A stretch of 64,000 bases of DNA from Burkholderiales bacterium PBB2 (GTDB lineage: Bacteria > Pseudomonadota > Gammaproteobacteria > Burkholderiales > Burkholderiaceae_C), in assembly GCA_002255955.1 (NCBI GenBank), contig NKIM01000014.1:62001-126000 (forward strand), given 5' to 3'. Position numbers and translations under genes: made by a program. Positions 49,189 to 58,321 of this stretch are shown in pieces. Each line of letters begins with the position of its first letter. The first letter of the stretch is position 1. A model generated the notes under the pieces. That model was not told where the DNA came from. It made no database searches and worked only from the letters and a program-made list of their open reading frames with translations.

Positions 49189-49989
49189 TCAGGCCGCGCG
49201 GCGGCGGCTGGCCCAGAGCCAGATGGCCAGGCCGGCCGCGATCATGGGCAGGCTCAGCCATTGTCCCTGACTCAGCTGCAGGGCCCGCAGGCCCAGGAAA
49301 TCATCGGGCTGGCGGAAGAACTCGGTGACAAAACGCTGCGCGCCGTAGCCGATCAGGAACAGGCCGGAAACCTGGCCGGTCAGGCGCGGCCGGCGGGTGT
49401 AGAGCCACAGCAAGGTGAACAGGAACAAGCCCTCGCCCAGGAACTGGTACAGCTGTGAGGGGTGGCGCGGCTCGGGCGAGCCCGATTGCGGAAACACCAT
49501 GGCCCAGGGCAGGCTGGGATCGGCAAAGCGGCCCCAGAGTTCCCCATTGATGAAGTTGCCGAGGCGCCCCGCGGCCAGGCCGGTGGGCACACAGGGCGCG
49601 ATCAGATCGGTCACCTCGAAGAAGCGGCGGCCGCGCAGCTTGGCAAACAGCGCCATCGCCACGATCACGCCCAGCAGACCGCCGTGAAAAGCCATGCCGC
49701 CCTTCCAGACCGCAAACACCTCCAGCAGGTGGTCGATGTAGTAATCGGGCTTGTAAAAGAGCACATAGCCCAGGCGCCCGCCCAGCACCACGCCCAGCAC
49801 GCCGAAGAACAGCAGGTCATCGACATCACGGCGCGTCCAGCCGTTCTGCGCGTAGGGCGCCTGCTGCACCCGGCGGCCGGCCAGGAACAGAAACATGCCG
49901 AAGGCGGCCAGGTACATCAGCCCGTACCAATGGATGGCCACAGGGCCGAGACGAAGGGCAATCGGGTCAAACTGGGGATGAACCCACAT
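49189..49989 (-). CDS. lgt: Prolipoprotein diacylglyceryl transferase
   Basis: An inner-membrane enzyme that adds diacylglycerol to lipoprotein cysteines. The 266-residue protein begins [20 protein letters not shown] and has the signature [14 protein letters not shown], the HGGLLG segment and about seven hydrophobic helices. ATG 49989 follows AGGATTG; an in-frame ATG at 50016 is less likely. Functional substrates include the PufC precursor encoded in this window. Confidence 0.94.
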   Translation of the reverse strand: MWVHPQFDPIALRLGPVAIHWYGLMYLAAFGMFLFLAGRRVQQAPYAQNGWTRRDVDDLLFFGVLGVVLGGRLGYVLFYKPDYYIDHLLEVFAVWKGGMAFHGGLLGVIVAMALFAKLRGRRFFEVTDLIAPCVPTGLAAGRLGNFINGELWGRFADPSLPWAMVFPQSGSPEPRHPSQLYQFLGEGLFLFTLLWLYTRRPRLTGQVSGLFLIGYGAQRFVTEFFRQPDDFLGLRALQLSQGQWLSLPMIAAGLAIWLWASRRRAA

Positions 49990-50178
49990 GGCGGCAATCC
50001 TGAAACGGTGAGGCACACAAAAACAGCAAGCGCGGACGGCCGTGATTCGACCCCGCGCCTCAGGCCGGCATCATAGCCAGCAGGCCTGCAGCCAGCCGCA
50101 GCGCCCTGCCCCACAGCAGGAACTGGCGCGGCCCGGCGCGGGCCGCGATACCGTCGAGTTCACGCGATACTCCCGGCC

Positions 50179-51870
50179 ATGTCTGCCCTGCCCGCCCCCG
50201 CGCTTGCGGCCTCCGTGGCCCCGAGGCCAGCCCCACGCCTAGCGCGTGCGCGCTGGCGCCGGGTGCTGTCGGCCTGCCTGGGCTTGGGGCTGGGCCTGGG
50301 GCTCGGTCTGCATCTGGCCGCCAACACGGGGCCCGGGCCGGAGGCGCTGCAGGCCGCACGGGCGCCGCGCCTGGCCGGCTTTGGCGAGGCCACCCAGCGC
50401 CGCATCGTCAGCCGCTCGCCCGAGGCGCAAGCCTGGTTCAACCAGGGCCTTCAGCTGGCCTATGCCTTCGATGAGATTCAGGCCCGGCGCGCTTTTCGCG
50501 CAGCCCTGGCGGCCGACCCGCGCTGCACCCTGTGCGCCTGGGGCCTGGCCTGGCAATACGCCCCCAGCTACAACGCCCGGCTGCGCGAGGACCCGCGCAA
50601 CGATCTGGCGCAGGCCCGCCACTACGCTCGCCTGGCCCAGCGCCTGTCCCTGGCCAATCGCGAAGCGCCGCTGGAGCGCGCACTGGCCGAGGCCATGCTG
50701 GAGCGGCTGCAGCTCGGTGACGTCAGCCAGATGCCCGCCGCCACCCTGGCCGTGCTCGAAGCCTGCGGGCCGGACACCGACGAAACCCGCCAGGTCCACC
50801 CGCTCGACCGCGTGTTCGAGCGCCGCATGCGCATCCTCAGCGAGATGTTCCCGCAGGACCCCGATCTGCTGGCCTGGTGGGCCGAGGCCTTGTTCGTCGT
50901 CCACCCCGACCCCTCGGGCCTGGAGATCCTGTGGGCCGGCCTGAGCAGCCGCCTGCTGGAGGCCCTGAGCCAGCACCCGCAGCACACCGGCGTGATCCAC
51001 TACCTGCGCCATGCGGCCGACACCGTCGAAGATGCGCCGCGAGCCATCAACGCGGTGCAGAACTTGCAACACCTGGCCCCCGCCTCGCCGCATCTGCAGC
51101 ACATGAGCTCGCATCTGCTCGTCAAGCTGGGCCGTTATGGCGAAGCCGTGCAGGCCAACCAGCGCGGCCTGGCGGCACAGGCGGCGCTGGACCGCCAGCT
51201 GCAAGCCCAGGGTTTCAGCCCGGGCATCAACTGGAACCCGCACAACCAGCGCTTTCTGTGGATCGCCGCGCAGCTCGGTGGCGATTTCAACACCGCCATG
51301 GCCATGGCCGAGCAGCTGGCGGCCGAAGCCCCGGCCGGCGAATGGGGCGATTTCCTGCGCGGCCTGCCCTGGCTGACCCTGGTGCATTTCGAGCGCTGGC
51401 GCGACATCCTCGCGCGCTCGACTTCCGCGGGCATCGAGCCGACGCTGCTGGCCCATGCTCGCGGCTTGGCACGGCTGCGCCTGGGCCTGATCCAGGATGC
51501 GCAATCCGATCTGGCGGTACTGCAAGGCCATCTGGCCGCACAAACAGCCAGCGACAACCCACGCAAGCCCGCGCGCATCGCCTGGGCCCGCCTGCTGTTG
51601 GCGCCGCTGCAGGCCGAGCTGGCCTGGGCTCGAGGCGATCGCGCCGCCGCCCTGTCCACCCTGAAAGAGGCGGTGGACCGAGAGGCCGAGTTGAGCCCCA
51701 GCGAGCCGCCGCTCTGGGCCGCCAGCGCCCAGCGCTGGCTGGCTCAGATGCTGTTGCGGGCGCAGGATCGTGCCGGCGCCCTCGCCGCCTTCGAGGCAGA
51801 CCTGAAGACCTCCCCGGGCAACCGAGCCGCCCTGGACGGCCTGGCCGCTGCGCAGCGCCTGCCGCGCTGA
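50179..51870 (+). CDS. Membrane-anchored TPR-type repeat protein
   Basis: The 563-residue protein has an N-terminal hydrophobic, Gly/Leu-rich segment (about 30-47, SACLGLGLGLGLGLHLAAN), then helical repeats resembling tetratricopeptide units (AWFNQGLQLAYAFDEIQARR; LVKLGRYGEAVQANQRGL; QDRAGALAAFEADLKTSPGN). Two cysteines in DPRCTLCAWG are conserved-looking. It is probably periplasmic or membrane-bound scaffold; specific role unknown. It converges with the TPR gene at 51891. Confidence 0.65.
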   Translation: MSALPAPALAASVAPRPAPRLARARWRRVLSACLGLGLGLGLGLHLAANTGPGPEALQAARAPRLAGFGEATQRRIVSRSPEAQAWFNQGLQLAYAFDEIQARRAFRAALAADPRCTLCAWGLAWQYAPSYNARLREDPRNDLAQARHYARLAQRLSLANREAPLERALAEAMLERLQLGDVSQMPAATLAVLEACGPDTDETRQVHPLDRVFERRMRILSEMFPQDPDLLAWWAEALFVVHPDPSGLEILWAGLSSRLLEALSQHPQHTGVIHYLRHAADTVEDAPRAINAVQNLQHLAPASPHLQHMSSHLLVKLGRYGEAVQANQRGLAAQAALDRQLQAQGFSPGINWNPHNQRFLWIAAQLGGDFNTAMAMAEQLAAEAPAGEWGDFLRGLPWLTLVHFERWRDILARSTSAGIEPTLLAHARGLARLRLGLIQDAQSDLAVLQGHLAAQTASDNPRKPARIAWARLLLAPLQAELAWARGDRAAALSTLKEAVDREAELSPSEPPLWAASAQRWLAQMLLRAQDRAGALAAFEADLKTSPGNRAALDGLAAAQRLPR

Positions 51871-51890
51871 AACTTCAGCCGGCCGGCACC

Positions 51891-52898
51891 TCAGCCCAGC
51901 TCGGCCAGGCGCTTGCGCACCTCGTCCAGATTGCGCGGATTGGCTTTCTTGTTGCCGAGGAAACGCTCCAGCACCGTCTTGCCCTGGGCCTTGTCGCCCT
52001 TGGCCAGAAGGGCAAAACCGAGGCGATGGTCGACGGGATAGCGCTCGGCGCCCTCGGCCGTGCGGGCGCGCTCCAGCGATTTGATGGCCTCGTCGATCTG
52101 GCCGGTTTCGCTGAGCAGGCGGCCCATGCCGTAGTGGCCGGCCGCGTGGCCGGGGAAGTCACGCTGCAGGCGCTCGAAGATCGGCCTGGCCTTGGCGTAC
52201 TGCTTGTCGGAGAAGAGCTGGATGGCCAGCTGATACAAGCCGGCGCGCTGGCCGGCGAGTAAATCCTTGTCCTCGCCGGGCTTGATGGCGCTGAGCTCGC
52301 GCTCGGCCTCGGCCCAGCGTTCTTCCTTCATCTCCACGCGGGCGCGCAGCAGCTTGGCATGCTCGGGTTGGCGGGCCTGGGCAGCCTGGGCCAGATCGCG
52401 CGCCTTGGCGACGCTGCCACCGGCGATGCCCGGCGCCATCAGGTAGAACTGCTGCAAGGCATCGCGGGCGTCAAACAGCAGAGGATCGAGTTCCACCGCC
52501 CGGCTCAGGTTGTCCTTGATCTTGCCGCTGAGGCTGATGGCTTTCATCATGCCGCCGTTCATGGCCTGCACACCTTGCAGGGAGCCCAGCACATAGAAAC
52601 ATGCCGCCTGGGCCGGCTGCCGATCGGCGCAGGCCTGCACCGGCTTGACGGCAGCCTCCACCCGTTTGGCGTCGCCCGCCGCCAGCGCCATCAGGCCCAG
52701 GGCCAGCACGGCCTGGCTGTCCTCGGGGTCGGCCTTGAGCCGGGCCTGTGCGGCCTGCTCCAACTCGCTGCTTTTTCCCGCCTCCAACCAATCGCGCCAC
52801 TGCGGGTCTTTCAGCACCTCGGCCTGGGCCAGGCTTGCGCTCAAGCTCAGACCCACGCTCAGGGCCAACACGGCAAGTCGAACAGTCTTCACGCACAT
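51891..52898 (-). CDS. Secreted TPR-repeat protein
   Basis: The 335-residue protein has a signal peptide (VRLAVLALSVGLSLSASLAQ, cleavage after AQA) and several TPR-like units (KARPIFERLQRDFPGHAAGH, GRLLSETGQIDEAIKSLERA, LLAKGDKAQGKTVLERFLGN). It is probably a periplasmic scaffold; partner unknown. ATG 52898 (MCVKTVRL) lies after AGGAG; a GTG one codon upstream is possible. The gene ends 20 bases from the converging TPR gene. Confidence 0.7.
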   Translation of the reverse strand: MCVKTVRLAVLALSVGLSLSASLAQAEVLKDPQWRDWLEAGKSSELEQAAQARLKADPEDSQAVLALGLMALAAGDAKRVEAAVKPVQACADRQPAQAACFYVLGSLQGVQAMNGGMMKAISLSGKIKDNLSRAVELDPLLFDARDALQQFYLMAPGIAGGSVAKARDLAQAAQARQPEHAKLLRARVEMKEERWAEAERELSAIKPGEDKDLLAGQRAGLYQLAIQLFSDKQYAKARPIFERLQRDFPGHAAGHYGMGRLLSETGQIDEAIKSLERARTAEGAERYPVDHRLGFALLAKGDKAQGKTVLERFLGNKKANPRNLDEVRKRLAELG

Positions 52899-52967
52899 CA
52901 CGGGCACTCTCCTTTTTTGGGGCCTGCGCATTAGAACGAGGCCGCAGGCCCGCGGTTGGCGGGGTAT

Positions 52968-53927
52968 TCACCGAGGGCCGGAGGTGGCTTCCGACACTTG
53001 CTGCGGAGGCGACAGCGCCACCGCCAGCTGAGCTGCCACATGCTCGACAAAACGCCAGACGGCCGGCGCCGCGTCGCGCCGCCAGATCAACCGGGTCTCG
53101 CCGCGCGGCAGCGGCACCTGCTCTCCGGCCGGCGCCTGCAGCACACGGTAGACCACACCCGGGCGCTGAAAGCCCTGCATGCTGGCCGGCACCCAGGCCG
53201 CGCCGATGCCGGCCGAGACCAGGTTGACGATGGTCTGCATCTGGATGGCCTCTTGCTCGATGCGCGGCTCGCAGCCCTGCGCCCGGTACACGGCCACCAC
53301 GGCATCGAAAAGCGAGGGCGCAATCGCCCGCGGAAACATCACCAGCGGCAAACCCAAGACCTCGGCCAGGGGCAGCTGCTCACGGCCGGCCAACGGTGAA
53401 TCGGCACTCAGCGCCAGCAGCAGGGGCTCGTCCGCCACCTGCAGCGACTCAAAGCCCGGCGGCACGGCGCCGCGGGCATGCAGCACAAAGCCGGCATCGA
53501 TCTCGCCGGCCTCGAAGGCCTGCAGTTGCACATCGAGCGTGGCCTCGCGCAAGCTCAGCGCCACATCGGGCACCTGCTCGCGAAAACCCTTGAGCCAGCG
53601 CGGCAGCTCGCCAAAACCCAGGGTGGACACAAAGGCCAGGCGCAGCCGCCCAGCCGTGCCCCGCGCTGCCGCCTGAGCCAGGGCCGGCAGCTCGGCCGCC
53701 TGGGCCAGCAGGCCCTGGGCCAGGGGCAGCAAGGCTGCGCCGGCGGGGCTCAGGCTCACCGAGCGGCTGCTGCGGACGAAGAGGCTGGCGCCCAATGCGG
53801 CCTCCAGCTTCTGGATCGCCTGGGTCAGCGGCGGCTGGGTCATGTGCAGGCGCTCGGCGGCGCGGCCGAAATGCAGCTCTTCGGCCACGGCAACAAACTG
53901 GCGCAGGCTGCGCAGATCCAGGCTCAT
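52968..53927 (-). CDS. LysR-family transcriptional regulator
   Basis: The 319-residue protein has an N-terminal winged HTH (SLRQFVAVAEELHFGRAAER; MTQPPLTQAIQKLEAALG) and a periplasmic-binding-like effector domain, the standard LysR plan. It is divergent from ilvD across a short AT-rich region, which suggests that it controls ilvD or itself. The effector is unknown. Confidence 0.9.
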   Translation of the reverse strand: MSLDLRSLRQFVAVAEELHFGRAAERLHMTQPPLTQAIQKLEAALGASLFVRSSRSVSLSPAGAALLPLAQGLLAQAAELPALAQAAARGTAGRLRLAFVSTLGFGELPRWLKGFREQVPDVALSLREATLDVQLQAFEAGEIDAGFVLHARGAVPPGFESLQVADEPLLLALSADSPLAGREQLPLAEVLGLPLVMFPRAIAPSLFDAVVAVYRAQGCEPRIEQEAIQMQTIVNLVSAGIGAAWVPASMQGFQRPGVVYRVLQAPAGEQVPLPRGETRLIWRRDAAPAVWRFVEHVAAQLAVALSPPQQVSEATSGPR

Positions 53928-54024
53928 TGATTCATCCAGAGTATCAATTCAATCTTAATAATATATTTGAAAACCAATCGACCCTTCGAGATACTGAAGC
54001 CACCCCAGCAGGAGACCTCACACC
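53928..54024. promoter_or_regulatory. Divergent LysR-ilvD promoter region
   Basis: Between the LysR gene and ilvD lie 97 bases, AT-rich (53940-53985, including TCTTAATAATATATTTGA) unlike the rest of the window, so probably promoter and operator. Dyads with T-N11-A character, as expected for LysR targets, can be drawn but none stands out. AGGAGACC precedes the ilvD start. Confidence 0.4.
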
Positions 54025-55728
54025 ATGAGCCAGGACAGCCAGCAGCCCATCCTTTTCGACCGCCGCTCGCGCAACATCACCGAGGGCGTGGCCCGCGCAC
54101 CCAACCGCTCCATGTACTACGGCATGGGCTACCAGGAGACGGATTTCGGCAAACCCATGATCGGCGTGGCCAACGGCCACTCGACCATCACGCCCTGCAA
54201 CTCGGGCCTGCAAAAGCTGGCCGACGCGGCCGTGATCGGCCTCAAGGCTGCGGGCGCCAATGCCCAGCTCTTCGGCACGCCCACCATCAGCGACGGCATG
54301 GCCATGGGCACCGAAGGCATGAAATACAGCCTGGTCTCGCGCGAGGTGATCTCCGACTGCGTGGAAACCTGCGTCGGCGGCCAGTGGCTGGACGGCGTGA
54401 TGGTGATTGGCGGCTGCGACAAGAACATGCCCGGCGGCATGATGGGCATGCTGCGCGCCAATGTGCCGGCCATCTACATCTACGGCGGCACCATCAAGCC
54501 GGGCCACTACAAGGGCCAGGACCTGAACATCGTCTCGGTCTTCGAAGCCGTGGGCCAATTCAGCGCCGGCAAGATGAGCGAAGAGGACTTCTGCCAGATC
54601 GAGAAGCGCGCCATCCCCGGCAGCGGCTCCTGCGGCGGCATGTACACGGCCAACACCATGAGCTCGGCCTTTGAAGCCCTGGGCATGAGCCTGCCCTACT
54701 CCTCGTCCATGTCCAACGTCGAGGACGAGGTGGTCGAGAACACCAAGAAGGCCGCCGCCGTGCTGGTCGAGGCCGTCAAGGCCGACCTGAAACCGCGCGA
54801 CATCGTCACCAAGAAGGCCATCGAGAACGCCGTGGCCGTGATCATGGCCACCGGCGGCTCGACCAACGCCGTGCTGCATTTCCTGGCCATCGCCCACGCG
54901 GCCGAGGTGGACTGGACCATCGACGACTTCGAGCGCATGCGCAAGAAGATTCCAGTGCTCTGCGACCTCAAGCCAAGCGGCCGCTTCCTGGCCGTGGACC
55001 TGCACCAGGCCGGTGGCATCCCGGCCGTGATGAAGGTGCTGCTGCAAGCCGGCTTGCTGCACGGCGACTGCATCACCATCACCGGCAAGACCGTGGCCGA
55101 GAACCTGGCCGAGGTGCCCGAGCTCTCACCCACGCAAGAGGTCATCCGCCGCGTGGACCAGCCCATGTATGCCCAGGGCCATCTGGCCATCCTGCGCGGC
55201 AACCTCTCGCCCGAAGGCTGCGTGGCCAAGATCACCGGCCTGAAGAGCCCGGTGATGACCGGCCCGGCCCGCGTGTTCGAGGACGAGCAAAGCGCCCTGG
55301 CCGCCATCATGGCCGGCAAGATCGTGGCAGGCGACATCATGGTCTTGCGCTACCTCGGCCCCAAGGGTGGCCCCGGCATGCCCGAAATGCTGGCGCCCAC
55401 CGGTGCTCTGATCGGCCAGGGCCTGGGCGAAAGCGTGGGCCTGATCACCGACGGCCGCTTCTCTGGCGGCACCTGGGGCATGGTGGTCGGCCACGTCGCA
55501 CCCGAGGCCTACGAGGGCGGCGTGATCGCCCTGGTGCACGAGGGTGACCGCATCACCATCGACGCGCATCAGCTGAATCTGGAGCTGCATGTCGATGCGG
55601 ATGAACTGGCCCGCCGCAAGGCGGCCTGGGTCAAGCCGGCACCGCGCTACACCCGCGGCGTGCTGGCCAAGTTCGCCAAGAACGCCTCCAGCGCCAGCTC
55701 GGGCGCGGTGCTGGATCGCTTCGAGTGA
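54025..55728 (+). CDS. ilvD: Dihydroxy-acid dehydratase
   Basis: IlvD converts 2,3-dihydroxy acids to 2-keto acids in branched-chain amino-acid synthesis. The 567-residue protein shows the iron-sulfur cysteines in [20 protein letters not shown] and [15 protein letters not shown], plus [12 protein letters not shown] near the C-terminus. Ribosome site AGGAGACC lies ahead of the ATG. Motifs and length are typical. Confidence 0.96.
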   Translation: MSQDSQQPILFDRRSRNITEGVARAPNRSMYYGMGYQETDFGKPMIGVANGHSTITPCNSGLQKLADAAVIGLKAAGANAQLFGTPTISDGMAMGTEGMKYSLVSREVISDCVETCVGGQWLDGVMVIGGCDKNMPGGMMGMLRANVPAIYIYGGTIKPGHYKGQDLNIVSVFEAVGQFSAGKMSEEDFCQIEKRAIPGSGSCGGMYTANTMSSAFEALGMSLPYSSSMSNVEDEVVENTKKAAAVLVEAVKADLKPRDIVTKKAIENAVAVIMATGGSTNAVLHFLAIAHAAEVDWTIDDFERMRKKIPVLCDLKPSGRFLAVDLHQAGGIPAVMKVLLQAGLLHGDCITITGKTVAENLAEVPELSPTQEVIRRVDQPMYAQGHLAILRGNLSPEGCVAKITGLKSPVMTGPARVFEDEQSALAAIMAGKIVAGDIMVLRYLGPKGGPGMPEMLAPTGALIGQGLGESVGLITDGRFSGGTWGMVVGHVAPEAYEGGVIALVHEGDRITIDAHQLNLELHVDADELARRKAAWVKPAPRYTRGVLAKFAKNASSASSGAVLDRFE

Positions 55729-55768
55729 GCTGCCCCGGCCACGGCCGGTCACGCCGAGCGCCGCTCGC

Positions 55769-56767
55769 TCAGCGCAGCAGCGGCGCAATCACCCGCTGAC
55801 GCACCAGCGGATGCCAAAGTCGGCCGTCCTGGCGCAGGGCGGCGGGCGGCAACTCGGGGTTGCTCAGGCTCAGCCAGCGGCGCGAGCCCAGCTGGGCCTG
55901 CGCCACCTCGGCGCCGACCAGCTTCTCGTGCAGGGCCTCGAAACTGCCATCGGCCTGCACCACACGCCAGCCCTGGCGCAGGCGCTCGGCCAGCTCGGGC
56001 CGGGCATGGTTGACGATGAAGCTGAAGGTCGACGGATAGGCCAGCAGCCAGTCACTCAGCACCACCACGCCGGGCAAGGCATTGACGATGCCAAAAGCCT
56101 CGTCGGCGGCCAGGGCGAACAGATCAAAGCGGTCGCGTTTGAGCATGGCCTCGAAGACATCGAGGCGCGGGATCGGCAGCACCGTCATGCCATTGGCCCG
56201 CATCACCGAGGCATCGGGCCAATGCGCCACCTGGGCCACGCGCAGCTGGCGCACCTGTTCCAGGCTGCGCACCTCCTCCAGCTCACGGCGGCGGCTGGCC
56301 AGGGCAATCGGCAGGCGCAGGCCGTTGAGGCCGCGGCGCATGCAGGTGTGCACGGGGATGCCATCGGGTTCACGGGCCTTGGAGGTCATGGTGGCCATCA
56401 GATCCAGCGCGCCGATGCGCAGGTCCAGCATCTGTCGGCTCTGCGTGAGGTTCTCGCGCGGCGGCATGGTTTCCAGGCGGAAGGGGCCATGGCTGGCTTC
56501 GGTCTTGCTGAGCAAGAGGTGCAGAACGGCCAGCTCCAGCGAAGGCGTGCCGTCGGCGGCACGGCGCATCTCGTGGCGGATCACCCAGTCGTTGTGGCGG
56601 CCGGCGCCGCTGGCGGGGGCCGCGTGCCCCAACGCCGGCCAAGCCAAGCCACCGGCGAGACTCAGGGTCTTGAGCAGTTGGCGTCGCGGCTTGGAATGCG
56701 CGCAAGCCGCCAGATCGGCCCCTGCGGGGGCCGTGGGCTTGGTGGGCCCCTCAACTGGCGAAGCCAT
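55769..56767 (-). CDS. Periplasmic solute-binding-like protein
   Basis: The 332-residue product carries a twin-arginine-like signal (KPRRQLLKTLSLAGGLAWPA, cleavage near GHAAPA) and a body resembling family-3 bacterial solute-binding domains (GLRLPIALASRRRELEEVRS; FDLFALAADEAFGIVNALPG). No transporter genes are adjacent, so it may be an orphan sensor-type binding protein. ATG 56767 has AGGG upstream; the frame reaches further back to 56857. Some relatives of this type sit in signalling loci; substrate unknown. Confidence 0.55.
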   Translation of the reverse strand: MASPVEGPTKPTAPAGADLAACAHSKPRRQLLKTLSLAGGLAWPALGHAAPASGAGRHNDWVIRHEMRRAADGTPSLELAVLHLLLSKTEASHGPFRLETMPPRENLTQSRQMLDLRIGALDLMATMTSKAREPDGIPVHTCMRRGLNGLRLPIALASRRRELEEVRSLEQVRQLRVAQVAHWPDASVMRANGMTVLPIPRLDVFEAMLKRDRFDLFALAADEAFGIVNALPGVVVLSDWLLAYPSTFSFIVNHARPELAERLRQGWRVVQADGSFEALHEKLVGAEVAQAQLGSRRWLSLSNPELPPAALRQDGRLWHPLVRQRVIAPLLR

Positions 56768-56968
56768 GCCACGGCCCTCACCGCTTGCTGCTGCAACTGC
56801 TGTGCTCTCTGCCAACCCGAACCCCATCGTCCGCCCTGCATTCCGGCCGCAGAACATCTGCCACCGCAGCCTTGGATTGTGGCTCAGACCGCCCGAAAGT
56901 CAGGGCTCTCACGCCGCTGCCGGCCAGGCCTCCTGCCACATAGTTCTCAAGCGCCGCGAACTCGGCAC

Positions 56969-58276
56969 TCAGGCGCGCAGCAGACGCAGGCCGCCCGGCA
57001 TGCCCGTCCACACCGGCAGCTGGGGGAACACCGCTGCCAGGCCGGCGTCCGACACACCGAGGTGGCGCTGCAGCAGCGGCGCCAGCACATGGCGGTAGTC
57101 GGTGACCACGGCCAGATCACGGCCCTCGGCCAGGGCAGCCGTGTCCAGGCCCGGCCATTCGCCCAGCACCCGGCCGCCGGCCACTGCGCCGCCCAGCAGC
57201 CACATCACATTGCCGCGGCCGTGGTCGGTGCCGCCGGTGCCGTTCTCGCGCATGGTGCGGCCGAACTCGCTCATCACCACCACCACGCTGTCGCGCCAGC
57301 TGTCACCCAGGCCTTGCGCCAGCGCCTCCAGGCCTTGAGCCAGGCTGGCCAGTTTGTTGGCCAGCTGGCCCTGGGCCGCGCCCTGGTTGACATGGGTGTC
57401 CCAGCCGCCCACAGCGGTGAAAGCGAGCTGGGTATTCGGATCACGGCGGATCAGCTGGCCCAGGCGCCGGGCATCGGCGGCAAAGCTGCGGGCCGAGGCG
57501 GCGCCGCGGTCGGCGCTCTCGGCGCTCGGTGGGCGGGTGGCTGAGGTGGCCATCGTGGGCGCGGAGGACATGTCTTGCGCCGGTTCGCTGGCGGCCGCCA
57601 TGCTGCGCTGCATCAGGCTGCGGCCCTCGGTGGTGTTCTGAAAAGTGCGGGCCAGGCTGGGGTCGCCGGCGTAGAGCTTGGCCAGCCCGGCTTGCAAGGC
57701 GGGCTGATCGATGGCCTTGCTGTCGAGCGCACGCGGCCCCAGGCCCAGCGTGGCCACCGCCGCCGGCCCAGCCAGGATGCGCGGCGGCGTAGTGCCCATG
57801 TTCAGCGCCCGGGTCGGACCGGGCGGGCCAGGCAGCTGGGCGACCAGGCGGTTCATCCAGCCATCCGGCGTGCTCTTGCGGCCCGGGGTGCCGGATTCCA
57901 GATAGTCCTGCGCATCGAAGTGCGAGCGCGTCGGGTCCGGCGAACCACTGGCATGGACAAAGCCGAGGCTGCCCTCCGACCAGAAGGGCATCAGCGGCGC
58001 CAGCGCCGGGTGCAGCCCGAACAGCGAATCCAAGCGGAGTACCCCGCCCTCGGTGCCCGGGCTGCCCAAGGCCAGGCTGGGCCGGGCCGCCGCGTAGGCC
58101 GGGTCACCCCATGGCGCGACCACGCTCAGGCCGTCGACGGCGCCACGCAGCAGGATCACCACCAGCTTGCGGCGGCTGCTGGCGGGCTGGGCCATGGCCC
58201 TGAGGCTCAGGCCGGCCAGGCTCAGGCCCGCCAAACCGTGGCGCAGAACAAAGTGACGTCGACTCAGTTCAGTCAT
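56969..58276 (-). CDS. DUF1501 domain protein with Tat signal
   Basis: The 435-residue protein begins with a Tat signal (MTELSRRHFVLRHGLAGLSL) and belongs to DUF1501 (sulfatase/alkaline-phosphatase-like fold): LVVILLRGAVDGLSVVAPWG, GGWDTHVNQGAAQGQLANKL, VVMSEFGRTMRENGTGGTDH and GRGNVMWLLGGAVAGGRVLG match. Role is not established for the family. It follows a DUF1800 gene by 45 bases; the pair is a conserved unit in many bacteria. Confidence 0.85.
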   Translation of the reverse strand: MTELSRRHFVLRHGLAGLSLAGLSLRAMAQPASSRRKLVVILLRGAVDGLSVVAPWGDPAYAAARPSLALGSPGTEGGVLRLDSLFGLHPALAPLMPFWSEGSLGFVHASGSPDPTRSHFDAQDYLESGTPGRKSTPDGWMNRLVAQLPGPPGPTRALNMGTTPPRILAGPAAVATLGLGPRALDSKAIDQPALQAGLAKLYAGDPSLARTFQNTTEGRSLMQRSMAAASEPAQDMSSAPTMATSATRPPSAESADRGAASARSFAADARRLGQLIRRDPNTQLAFTAVGGWDTHVNQGAAQGQLANKLASLAQGLEALAQGLGDSWRDSVVVVMSEFGRTMRENGTGGTDHGRGNVMWLLGGAVAGGRVLGEWPGLDTAALAEGRDLAVVTDYRHVLAPLLQRHLGVSDAGLAAVFPQLPVWTGMPGGLRLLRA

Positions 58277-58321
58277 GGTGCGTGCATCCTCTTGCTGCAA
58301 AGCGATTCAACGACAGCGCGC